From Flavobacteriales bacterium (lineage in GTDB: Bacteria > Bacteroidota > Bacteroidia > Flavobacteriales_D > Sanyastnellaceae): a stretch of DNA of 40,698 nucleotides. The position numbers and the translations under genes are program-made. Of the stretch, positions 15,401-22,317 are shown in pieces. Where the stretch lies: positions 1 through 40,698 of the forward strand of contig JAQWFN010000078.1 in the NCBI GenBank assembly GCA_029238785.1, in the 5' to 3' direction. The notes beneath the pieces are model-generated. The model had not been told where the DNA came from. It did not search any database and worked only from the letters and a program-made list of their open reading frames with translations. Within the stretch, counting starts at the first letter, position 1; each line of letters opens with the position of its first letter.

Positions 15401-17812
15401 TTCAAAGACAATCACTTCACCAACATGCACCTCTTCCAAATTTCCTTTGTAACCCGGAACAATATCCACTACAGTAGTGCTTATTTGCGGGCGTCTTATT
15501 GTTATTGACGCGCCATCGCTTACAGGATCGAATCGATTTGTTCCTCCTGGTACAGCTGCCCAGGTAACTTGTGCATTATTAGCGTTTTGATTTCTACTTA
15601 AAGCGCCACCTGCCACTTGACATTTGTAATTCACAAACACTCGGTTTCCATCAGGAGATTCTGCTTGAGTTGGAATCACTGGAATCGCCAAGCCGGCGCT
15701 GAACAGGTTTCCCGTAGCGCTAACTGGATTACCAGCTTCATCAAGCACATCTTCTAAATAGCACCCTGTTATTTCGGGTGTGTCAGGGAAGTCGTTGATA
15801 ATCACATCATACGCAGGAGCAGCACCCGAATTGGTTATTGTGATCACGTAATCTATCCAGTCGAAAGCATCTACGCCATTGGCATTCGCGTTAACAGGAA
15901 AAGCCAAAGGACTATAAGAAACTCCGAAGTTATCACTGCCCGAAATACCTTTAATCAAGCTCAAATTTGATTGTCCCACCGCTAAAGAAGCCTTGGCTTG
16001 GGAAGAAGCAACAATTCCATCATTACCACTACTGTAAAAGCGGGCAAAATTGATGTGGTACAGGCTCGAGCTGCTTGCACTTATTGAAACAGGTAGGGTG
16101 ATATCTACAGAGATTACACGCTCAATTAAGCGGTCATCATCGCCGAATTCAATAAACAATTTATTGCTTGATGCATCAATATAAATGTTAGTTGGTGCAA
16201 TCCCCGCGTCATCGAGTGGACTGAAAGTAATGTCGTTTCCAAAAGTTAAATCCAAATCAGTTACATCGTGGATTGGAATCGGGAAGATGTCTTCAAAGGT
16301 AATTCCCGTAACTCTACCTGGGCTTAAGGTTGCTGAAAGTCGATAGGTCACATTTTCACCAGGTACAAATGCATCTCCATTTTGTGGGCTTGAAATCAGT
16401 GCTTTTGCAAATTCTCCTTTCGGAATGGCGAAGCTACCATCCACCGAAATAGGACAATCACTTACTCCTCCAATAATATCGTACAAGAATTCACCTACAA
16501 TGTTGAAGCCATCGCCATTGGCCACCATGTCGCCATTTTCATAAAACGAAGCGATATTCACGTCATAGGCGAAGAACCCCAAATCACAGGATAGAAATTG
16601 AGCTTCGTCTAAATTAAAGGTCACCAAAGACTCGCCATTACCTAAATCTTGCACATTGCTTGCGTTAACGCTAGCTCCATTGAGTGTGGCCGTGTTGGCG
16701 AAATCAATGCCATCAGGCAAAGACACATTAAACCTCAAGTTTTCTAGACCGCTGACATATTCCTCAATTTTGAATTCAAAACCCAAATTCACAGATCCAC
16801 CTGGTTGAATACCATTTGGGGCAAAAGTTGTTCCTGCTAAACCAATATGAGAAAGCGTGGCCGCACTTGTAGCGTCAGCACTCACAACTCCTCCAATACT
16901 CAAATCAGCGCTAGTTACCGCCGCATCAAGACTGCAAGAGTTTGGATTGAGCACGTTTCTGAAATAGCCTTGGGTACTGCAAAATATGTCAACAGGGTCT
17001 GATTGACCAAGAACATTATCACATTGTATTCTAAGTGTTCCTCCATTATCGCCAACATCAGGTGTTTCTAGAATAAAACAGCCCGGAGTCAAAAAAGCCA
17101 CTCCATTAAATTTATATTCTGAAGGAATTTCTTGGCTTAAAATCAAATTAGACATCTGATAGCCCGGGGCGATGTCCATGCTCATGCTGTATTCCACAGG
17201 CCAACAAGCCCCAACCGGGGTTTTAGTAACAGATGAAGACACGCCAAATGTGTATCCCTGTGGGGTAATGTTTATGCCCTGAGTAGGGAAAATAATCGGG
17301 CCATTGGCACCATTTGGCTCGTCACCAAGCCTATAGGCAGGAGCTACAGCTATTTCAAATACCTGATCTACTTCGGCCAAATCACTCATTTCCACACAAA
17401 ACTCTACTTCAAGGCCAATACCATCATTAACCATTGAACAAATCGGTAATAAGAGCGTATAAAGACGATCACCATCCGTACCTGAAACCGTATTTTCTGG
17501 AAGTTCATCCGCTAAGAGGGGGTCTCCCACTACTCCACCATTAACTGTTCCGCCCAGCGTAATTGCATTGAGATCATCTCCAAAAAACGTAGCATTAAGC
17601 GACGAAAAATCAACTTCCGGAGGCAGAAAAATTCTTAGATAGGGTTGAAAACCGGTTGGACCGGAGTGCTCCAGGTTGATTGTAAAGCACATCTCTTCGC
17701 CGAGCATAGGGCTTTGATTGCCACTAAGCCCCATGTTGAGGGTTTGCGCGTAAATAACGCCGCATAAAAGGCTGCCCACAAATGTGGCCACTAGACGAGG
17801 GATGGTTCCCAT
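12440..17812 (-). CDS. Giant T9SS-exported adhesin-like protein with gliding-type (type B) C-terminal domain
   Basis: A 1790-residue surface protein. The signal peptide ends GVIYAQ near residue 23. The first ~1100 residues contain repeated beta-rich domains of DUF11 or conserved-repeat type (DYVITITNSGAAPAYDVIINDFPDT is one unit). Residues ~1107-1620 hold about five to six Ig-like/PKD-type repeats, each with CxGxxxxL and a closing SxxG.YxVxV strand (for example CAGENMNLQV and CFGDELSLSC). A last domain around 1640-1690 (EAPIALADVYEVVAGDPVDL) precedes the gliding-motility C-terminal domain, which begins at IITPNGDGVND and ends in GTYFFTFID...GYITIQ. That domain is the type B T9SS signal, so the protein is presumably displayed on the surface or moved along it. 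It is first of a three-gene operon with PorP/SprF and OmpA partners. Confidence 0.92.
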   Translation of the reverse strand: MGTIPRLVATFVGSLLCGVIYAQTLNMGLSGNQSPMLGEEMCFTINLEHSGPTGFQPYLRIFLPPEVDFSSLNATFFGDDLNAITLGGTVNGGVVGDPLLADELPENTVSGTDGDRLYTLLLPICSMVNDGIGLEVEFCVEMSDLAEVDQVFEIAVAPAYRLGDEPNGANGPIIFPTQGINITPQGYTFGVSSSVTKTPVGACWPVEYSMSMDIAPGYQMSNLILSQEIPSEYKFNGVAFLTPGCFILETPDVGDNGGTLRIQCDNVLGQSDPVDIFCSTQGYFRNVLNPNSCSLDAAVTSADLSIGGVVSADATSAATLSHIGLAGTTFAPNGIQPGGSVNLGFEFKIEEYVSGLENLRFNVSLPDGIDFANTATLNGASVNASNVQDLGNGESLVTFNLDEAQFLSCDLGFFAYDVNIASFYENGDMVANGDGFNIVGEFLYDIIGGVSDCPISVDGSFAIPKGEFAKALISSPQNGDAFVPGENVTYRLSATLSPGRVTGITFEDIFPIPIHDVTDLDLTFGNDITFSPLDDAGIAPTNIYIDASSNKLFIEFGDDDRLIERVISVDITLPVSISASSSSLYHINFARFYSSGNDGIVASSQAKASLAVGQSNLSLIKGISGSDNFGVSYSPLAFPVNANANGVDAFDWIDYVITITNSGAAPAYDVIINDFPDTPEITGCYLEDVLDEAGNPVSATGNLFSAGLAIPVIPTQAESPDGNRVFVNYKCQVAGGALSRNQNANNAQVTWAAVPGGTNRFDPVSDGASITIRRPQISTTVVDIVPGYKGNLEEVHVGEVIVFETVLTFPEGRTRESVYECILPAGLVFEDIISASADINVFGYTNGNLNSIVGGVEVSSVGLGVENERRRFLLDFGDVVNTASDNTDPEEVIIRFRAVVTNVEDNISGHLLTTQSILNYRKGSNSAPVDEITEVSVRVRESLLGTNLDLSQTNLSPGQTTQATVSVFHLNASESTAYDVEIIQDLPFGLSLVPGSFLTECESLIQISANENLGLITMKWDSIPQDIECDLIFELRVNDNFPPCNEIDLCADVIWSSAHQQHLDTLDYGPIHPLAYPRTGREEDPGGLQNDLRAQDCKSVDVSSGELNMPVISGTANVCAGENMNLQVQSYEGFDVQYQWSGPGVPNGFNNNILNVPNATNALEGAYSVVVSIGECSTPLSIPFEVNVVGVPVVSLQDVSIQCANGTDDLVLEALISGDGESFDYFWTGPIGFQSSSPQAVILNVDESDEGTYSLYVSNEFACESEVASSLVQITAAPAPPSISGDTQICFGDELSLSCTSVPNASAYTWQLPSGIQLTTSLAQLNIDQTNTDDDGSYQVQVSANGCTSALSAPLNVNINEIPDAGDILGADGVLCEGGNLALSTDADADEYQWLGPNGFVSNLAAPPVIQNLSDINAGVYSLVITSSACSSPANTIDLEIIPRPNAPIVNSNSPLCVGEEMQLDVLASAQAYEYVLPSNETVLSNNASFSIENSSVEVSGSYLISIFDGFCWSAQEEVAVQVDFIPNVFATVNDSILSCDGNSALLLSLNDPGISGEWTTTNAEVNIVSPNAVSSNVLGLEEGNVYQFEWSLFNAGCGVYSSTTQTVLVPEAPIALADVYEVVAGDPVDLEVQLNDPESEFAVSIYMLDVPNFGTWNVAGGDYVEYRPEIDFFGEDQFIYARCYEDCPQRCDTALVTIDVDPFLGIPDIITPNGDGVNDALRIEGLDRVPEHRLIIHNRWGSIIFEAENYQNDWEGTFNGEPVSSGTYFFTFIDTSRQKTMKQGYITIQ

Positions 17813-17907
17813 AATTTCAAGGATAAGACAGAGCGTAAAATTCCGAAAGAAGCAATAGCTCCTTGTAAGAATTTAGCCTGATTCTGTCTGGGTTAGTCCT
17901 ACATTAC

Positions 17908-17925
17908 AGTAAGAAATTTCTTACT
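17908..17925. promoter_or_regulatory. Perfect 18-bp palindrome upstream of the T9SS operon
   Basis: AGTAAGAAATTTCTTACT is a perfect palindrome with no spacer, 95 bases upstream of the adhesin ATG at 17812 and 12 bases from the tRNA terminator run. Its place in the operon's only upstream region makes an operator plausible. No clear promoter pair could be matched to it. Confidence 0.45.
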
Positions 17926-17937
17926 TCGCCGATAGCC

Positions 17938-17974
17938 AAAAAAAAAAGGTCTCCCAAATATAAGAAGACCTTTT
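17938..17974 (-). terminator. Intrinsic terminator after tRNA-Gln
   Basis: On the minus strand the stem arms are AAAAGGTCT (17974-17966) and AGACCTTTT (17952-17944), with a 13-base loop. The transcript then continues into a T run; the plus strand shows ten A at 17938-17947. It sits directly 3' of the tRNA and insulates it from the T9SS operon. Confidence 0.88.
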
Positions 17975-17979
17975 CAAAG

Positions 17980-18050
17980 TTGCCCCACCTGGATTCGAAC
18001 CAAGACAAACGGTACCAAAAACCGGTGTGCTACCTTTACACCATGGGGCA
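17980..18050 (-). tRNA. tRNA-Gln (anticodon TTG)
   Basis: The 71-base gene reads from 18050 to 17980. The acceptor stem is TGCCCCA with TGGGGCA, all seven pairs canonical. The D arm is GTGT/GCAC, and the T arm contains GGTTCGAATCC. The anticodon loop TTTTGGT places TTG at positions 34-36, decoding CAA/CAG as glutamine. The first anticodon-stem pair (27-43) is a C-T mismatch. The CCA end is not encoded. A good promoter lies upstream and an intrinsic terminator immediately downstream, so it appears to be a single-gene unit. Confidence 0.95.
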
Positions 18051-18058
18051 AAACTTTT

Positions 18059-18072
18059 CCCTTAATTAAGGG
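18059..18072. repeat. 14-bp palindrome in the tRNA-Gln leader
   Basis: CCCTTAATTAAGGG is a perfect palindrome between the tRNA 5' end and its predicted -7 box, covering the expected transcription start. It could be a leader hairpin removed by processing or a chance palindrome. Confidence 0.35.
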
Positions 18073-18076
18073 ACGG

Positions 18077-18108
18077 CAAAGATAAAGAACTTTAGATCTC
18101 TTTGTCAA
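18077..18108 (-). promoter_or_regulatory. Promoter of tRNA-Gln
   Basis: On the minus strand TATCTTTG (plus 18077-18084) is an exact TAnnTTTG -7 element. TTGACA begins 21 bases upstream of it (plus CAA at 18106-18108). The predicted start is near 18070, giving a ~20-base leader before the mature tRNA. Confidence 0.7.
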
Positions 18109-18167
18109 GAACTTCTTGAAAAAAATCCTCCTCCATTTCATTAACTTCGCATCAAAGCAGGAAAAGC

Positions 18168-19613
18168 ATGAAAATCATTCAGAATTATATCGACGGAAAA
18201 CTCTTGAATCCTCAAGAAAATCAATGGATGGACAACGTTAACCCTTCTACAGGGAAAGTTTACGGACAAATTCCCTTGTCTACCGAAATCGACGTTGAGC
18301 AAGCGGTTCAAGCAGCAAAAAGAGCTTTTCCGGCTTGGAGCTCAACTCCTTATACTGAAAGATCTAGGTGTTTAAGTGCTTTGGCGGATCTTATTTCGAA
18401 ACATGCAGATGCCTTAGCTTTAGCTGAAAGTATTGATAACGGAAAACCTGTATCGCTGGCTGCACATGTCGATATTCCTCGAGCAGAGAGTAATATTCGA
18501 TTTTTCGCAAGTGCCATCAATCACTTTTCATCTGAGGCGCACATCATGGAAAATACCGCAATCAACTACACCAACAGAAAACCCATTGGTGTTGTCGCCT
18601 GCATTTCTCCTTGGAACTTACCCCTGTACTTATTCACATGGAAAATCGCACCGGCACTTGCTGCTGGGAACTGCGTTGTTGCTAAACCTTCTGAAATCAC
18701 ACCGCAAACAGCTTATCTCCTCTCTGAACTCTGTATAGAAGCTGGATTGCCTTCAGGCGTACTTAACATTGTACATGGCGATGGCCCGACAACAGGAAAC
18801 GCCATCATTCATCACCCAGAAATCAAAGCCATTTCATTTACTGGGGGGACTTCTACCGGTGCGCACATAGCACGAGAAGCGGCTCCAAAATTCAAAAAAT
18901 TATCGCTAGAACTGGGCGGAAAAAACCCCAACATCATTTTCGCAGATTGTAATTATGAGAAGATGTTGAACACTACGCTAAGAAGCAGTTTCGCCAATCA
19001 AGGCCAGATTTGCCTTTGTGGATCAAGAATATTTGTTGAAGAAGATATCTATGAACAATTCAAAAGTGACTTCGTAGCTAAAGTGAGCAAGATGCGCGTT
19101 GGAAACCCTACTGATCCAGCAACGAAAATGGGTGCTGTTGTTTCCAAAAGCCACATGGAGAAAGTCCTGTCTTATATCGCCTTAGCTAAAGAAGAAGGAG
19201 GGGAAATTCTCTGTGGAGGAAAACAAGTAATACCTCAAGACACAGCCATTGCCGGTGGTTTCTTTATTGAGCCCACCGTCATTGAAGGGCTGAAATATGA
19301 TTGCCGCACGAATCAAGAAGAGATTTTCGGACCAGTGGTCACCATTACTCCTTTTTCATCTGAGGTGGAAGTACTGAAAATGGCAAATAGTGTGGAGTAC
19401 GGTTTGAGTGCTACGGTATGGACAGAAAATTTAACTCGTGCTCACAGAGTAGCTAACGAGCTACAAACCGGAATAGCTTGGATTAACTGTTGGTTATTAA
19501 GAGATTTGAGAACGCCATTTGGAGGCACAAAATCTTCTGGCGTAGGAAGAGAGGGAGGCTTTGAAGCCCTGCGTTTCTTTACCGAAGCACAAAATGTGTG
19601 TATCGAACTTTAG
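18168..19613 (+). CDS. Aldehyde dehydrogenase, 2-aminomuconate-6-semialdehyde dehydrogenase type
   Basis: A 481-residue NAD-dependent aldehyde dehydrogenase. E248 (LELGGKN) is the general base and C282 (NQGQICLC) the nucleophile. The stretch SSFANQGQICLCGSRIF and the C-terminal INCWLLRDLRTPFGG with KSSGVGREGG closely match the ALDH8A1/aminomuconate and hydroxymuconate semialdehyde subgroup as I recall it. In the kynurenine route of tryptophan breakdown, that enzyme oxidises 2-aminomuconate semialdehyde. No other pathway genes (kynureninase, 3-hydroxyanthranilate dioxygenase, ACMSD) are nearby. Broad-substrate aldehyde dehydrogenase activity therefore remains possible. It is monocistronic, divergent from tRNA-Gln, with TAACTTCG ~22 bases upstream of its start resembling a -7 box. 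Confidence 0.88.
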   Translation: MKIIQNYIDGKLLNPQENQWMDNVNPSTGKVYGQIPLSTEIDVEQAVQAAKRAFPAWSSTPYTERSRCLSALADLISKHADALALAESIDNGKPVSLAAHVDIPRAESNIRFFASAINHFSSEAHIMENTAINYTNRKPIGVVACISPWNLPLYLFTWKIAPALAAGNCVVAKPSEITPQTAYLLSELCIEAGLPSGVLNIVHGDGPTTGNAIIHHPEIKAISFTGGTSTGAHIAREAAPKFKKLSLELGGKNPNIIFADCNYEKMLNTTLRSSFANQGQICLCGSRIFVEEDIYEQFKSDFVAKVSKMRVGNPTDPATKMGAVVSKSHMEKVLSYIALAKEEGGEILCGGKQVIPQDTAIAGGFFIEPTVIEGLKYDCRTNQEEIFGPVVTITPFSSEVEVLKMANSVEYGLSATVWTENLTRAHRVANELQTGIAWINCWLLRDLRTPFGGTKSSGVGREGGFEALRFFTEAQNVCIEL

Positions 19614-19943
19614 CTTAACCGCGATTGCTTTTCTGGCCATTCGTAAAAAACCAGCCGAATTTGGCGTTGAACCAAGACTCCGCTTTATTGAGCATATTAA
19701 ACATAATCAAAATTAGGTTTCCAAATGTACCACTTTTAACGCAAAGTTATTTTTGGGTATTGCATTTTATCATAAGTTTTTTCTTCTTGATTACAGCTTT
19801 TTAACAATGCTGCCCAAAGCCCGGTCTGCCGCGCTTTGCATCACTTTCTCCCATTCACATTGAAGTGTTCACAAGATTGGCTCCTTGTGGCTGTCGCTCC
19901 TCAGCATCTTACGAAATTCGTAGTATTCACTAAATCACTTTTT
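19614..19943. other. 330-base intergenic region with weak promoter signals
   Basis: No convincing gene. TATTTTTG at 19748-19755 is an exact -7 match without a good -33 element. A small inverted repeat TACGAA-A-TTCGTA lies at 19910-19922, about 21 bases before the next start. The frame of the downstream gene is open back to a TTG at 19836, but those residues have no lipoprotein signal and are probably untranslated leader. Confidence 0.4.
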
Positions 19944-20933
19944 ATGAAATCATTTTTCGCTATTTCGATCATGAGTATTGCGGTGTTGAGCTCTTGTGTT
20001 AGCGGCAGGCAGTTTGAAGAGTTGCAAACAAAGGAACAAGCTTGTGCCGAAAAAAATGCGCAGCTCAGTAGTCAAAACGAGCAACTTTCTGCCGAAATCA
20101 AAGAATCTGCTAGTCTGCAAGAGTCATTGTTACAGCAAAAACTTGCGCTCCAAAACGATACCGCATTTCTGGGAACTACGAATAGACAGCTTCGATCTCA
20201 ATACGATAAAATCAATGAGTTGAATGACATCCTCGTTTCGAAAAACACAAAGATGATGTCTGATGTTACCACGGAAAATAAGAAACTATTGGCCGACCTT
20301 CAGAAAACTCAAGAAGAGCTTCAAATGCAAGAAGACGAATTGAGAATCCTTGAAGGAGAACTCAACACTAAAGAAGCAAACATTGCACAAATGAGTTCCG
20401 CGCTAGAAGAAAGAGAACAGCGTGTAAAAGAACTTGAAGAGCTTATTGCAAAAAAAGATGCCGCGGTAAACGACTTAAAAAATCGAGTGTCAGAAGCCTT
20501 GCTTGGCTTTAAAGATAAGGGCCTCACGGTTGAACAAAAGAACGGAAAGGTATACGTGAGTCTAGAAGCAAAACTGCTTTTCCCTTCAGGGAGCACGAGT
20601 ATCAACGAAGAAGGTAAAAAAGCCCTTATTGATCTCGCAAAAGCCATCGAGAATGAAGCAGATCTTGAAGTGATTGTGGAAGGACATACCGACACCGATA
20701 AAATTCGCAGCAACACCATCCCTAGTGATAACTGGGAACTAAGCGTACTTCGCGCTACTGCGGTTGTAAAAATCATGGTGAACAACTCTGCGGTAGAACC
20801 TAAAATATTGAGTGCTTCCGGAAGGTCAGAGTACCACCCTGTGGACGAAGAAGACAAATCGAAAAACCGTCGAATCGAAATTATTCTATCACCAAACTTG
20901 AACGAGTTATTCGACCTCATCGAACAAGGGTGA
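19944..20933 (+). CDS. OmpA-family lipoprotein with long coiled coil
   Basis: A 329-residue envelope lipoprotein. The ATG at 19944 is chosen because it gives a compact signal MKSFFAISIMSIAVLSSC with a clear lipobox; the upstream frame extension does not. Residues ~25-190 are rich in Gln, Glu, Lys and Leu and read as a long coiled coil. The C-terminal ~120 residues form an OmpA/Pal/MotB-type peptidoglycan-binding domain: VEGHTDTDKIRS, a SVLRATAVVK helix, LSASGRSEYHPV and NRRIEI. It should span the periplasm from outer membrane to cell wall. A strong intrinsic terminator follows, so it is a single-gene unit. Confidence 0.88.
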   Translation: MKSFFAISIMSIAVLSSCVSGRQFEELQTKEQACAEKNAQLSSQNEQLSAEIKESASLQESLLQQKLALQNDTAFLGTTNRQLRSQYDKINELNDILVSKNTKMMSDVTTENKKLLADLQKTQEELQMQEDELRILEGELNTKEANIAQMSSALEEREQRVKELEELIAKKDAAVNDLKNRVSEALLGFKDKGLTVEQKNGKVYVSLEAKLLFPSGSTSINEEGKKALIDLAKAIENEADLEVIVEGHTDTDKIRSNTIPSDNWELSVLRATAVVKIMVNNSAVEPKILSASGRSEYHPVDEEDKSKNRRIEIILSPNLNELFDLIEQG

Positions 20934-20968
20934 TAAACCTTTTCTGTTGAAACCTGCCAGTTCAACTT

Positions 20969-21009
20969 AAAACCGCCAGAAGCATCCGTTTCTGGCGGTT
21001 TTGTTTTTT
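20969..21009 (+). terminator. Intrinsic terminator after the OmpA-like lipoprotein gene
   Basis: Arms AAAACCGCCAGAA (20969-20981) and TTCTGGCGGTTTT (20990-21002) form a perfect 13-bp stem with an 8-base loop. The sequence then runs TTTTGTTTTTT. Confidence 0.93.
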
Positions 21010-21187
21010 GTCTGATGAAGAACTGCTGGACTTCTGAACTTATGCGAGTGGGTTCAAAGCTTTGAATTTGACCACTTGATGTGCAAACACATAAACAAGT
21101 TCAATGACCTAGCTAGACCTTTTTAAATGAATTCAGAATAAGCGTCTCCATAGCTTCTTGTCTCATGAGTGATCATATATTGGACAT

Positions 21188-21222
21188 AAAAAAGGCCTGA
21201 CTTCATTGAAGCCAGACCTTTT
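21188..21222 (-). terminator. Intrinsic terminator after the cysteine-rich lipoprotein gene
   Basis: On the minus strand AAAAGGTCTGGCTTCA pairs with TGAAGTCAGGCCTTTT with one or two mismatches, followed by a T run. It lies 25 bases past the stop at 21247. The 178 bases between this and the preceding terminator show no gene or obvious signal. Confidence 0.85.
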
Positions 21223-21246
21223 ACATATTTATGAGCTTATTTCTGC

Positions 21247-22218
21247 TTAATCGTTAAGCAGTACAAGCAATGTTCCTTGACTTAAACTTTGAGTGTCAGA
21301 ATCGTCCATGTTATTCAACTGTCCACTGAAGGTCCCTACTACAGCTCCACCAGCTTGAGCGTCTACATAACTCAAGTTAATATTGGCATTACTTCCGTCG
21401 AAAACAGACGAATAGGTTACTCCACCAAGCTCAAACGCAATTGCACCTGAAGTAACGTTTGTCGAGTTCAAGTTGTAAGAAGCACCATCGCTCGGGTCAG
21501 CAGGCCAACCAGAAAGTGGTTGATTAAGCACTATGGTTACCGTTGCTCCAGAAGTGGTTGAACCTGTAAGAGTAATGGTACTTGTACCTCCGTCAAATGT
21601 GCCTGTAATACCGGCAAGTGAGCTAATTGAAACCCCTGAGACTTTGTAATTGATGTACTCTTCACACGGCTCACAAATCGTTCCGCCGCAATCAATATAC
21701 TCTTCATCTCCGTCCAATTCTCCATTCGTACAATCTCCATCAGTAGCACAATCTGGACAATCTGGGCCACCGCAATCGATACCAATTTCATCTCCATTCA
21801 TCATGCCATCCACACAAGTTGGACAAGGATCACAATCTCCACCACAGTCAACATCTTCTTCATTTCCATTCAAAAGACCATCTCCACAAAGTTGGGCACA
21901 ATCTACTAGAGTTGATCCACCACAATCAATTCCCTCTTCATCTCCATCTTGGATTCCATTAGATTCTTGGGGGCACGGATCGCAGCTTCCTCCACAATCT
22001 CTCCATGTTTCTCCTAACAAGGGATCCCATTGTCCATTCTCACATGGGTCACACAGCGGACAATTTACACCACCACAATCAATGCGCTCTTCTCCATTGT
22101 TTAATATACCATCGAAACAATTCTCAGGAATTTTGTTGTCTTCATTAAGGCAACTTGCAAAGGACAAGAGTAGCACCAATGTACCAATGAGCCCCATGAG
22201 TTTGTAAGTGTTTTTCAT
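21247..22218 (-). CDS. Cysteine-rich repeat lipoprotein, probably surface exposed
   Basis: A 323-residue protein. The signal ends SFASC with the lipidated Cys at 23, followed by LNEDNK; acidic residues just after the Cys resemble the Bacteroidota surface-lipoprotein export signal. Residues ~30-192 hold about six tandem units of 24-28 residues with a shared core NGxExxIDCGGxxCxxC (IDCGGVNCPLC, VDCGGDCDPC, IDCGGPDCPDC and others). The regular Cys pairs and the many Asp/Glu/Asn residues suggest disulphide-bonded, perhaps calcium-binding modules. The final ~130 residues (VSGVSISSLAGITGTFDGG onwards) form a separate beta-rich domain. No function is recognised. It is a single-gene unit with its own terminator, divergent from recJ. 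TATCTTCG (plus 22252-22259) overlaps an inverted repeat and may be its -7 box. Confidence 0.8.
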   Translation of the reverse strand: MKNTYKLMGLIGTLVLLLSFASCLNEDNKIPENCFDGILNNGEERIDCGGVNCPLCDPCENGQWDPLLGETWRDCGGSCDPCPQESNGIQDGDEEGIDCGGSTLVDCAQLCGDGLLNGNEEDVDCGGDCDPCPTCVDGMMNGDEIGIDCGGPDCPDCATDGDCTNGELDGDEEYIDCGGTICEPCEEYINYKVSGVSISSLAGITGTFDGGTSTITLTGSTTSGATVTIVLNQPLSGWPADPSDGASYNLNSTNVTSGAIAFELGGVTYSSVFDGSNANINLSYVDAQAGGAVVGTFSGQLNNMDDSDTQSLSQGTLLVLLND

Positions 22219-22317
22219 ATCGTACTTGATTTAACGTACCTTTCGAACTCCCGAAGATACGCATCTTCACGCCAATGAAAAAAATAAAATTCATTGTCAA
22301 CATTGACATTCTAGCAC

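Noticed and set aside
18059-18072. Palindrome CCCTTAATTAAGGG as a tRNA-borne integration site
   Set aside because: It is at the 5' side of the tRNA, there is no integrase, and no second copy of the tRNA end was seen.
19836-19943. N-terminal extension of the OmpA-like lipoprotein starting at TTG
   Set aside because: The internal ATG at 19944 gives a proper lipoprotein signal, whereas the extension would bury it.
20321-20965. 214-codon minus-strand frame opposite the OmpA-like lipoprotein gene
   Set aside because: The sense strand encodes a lipobox, coiled coil and OmpA domain; the antisense product is Ser/Phe-rich shadow sequence and runs towards the terminator.
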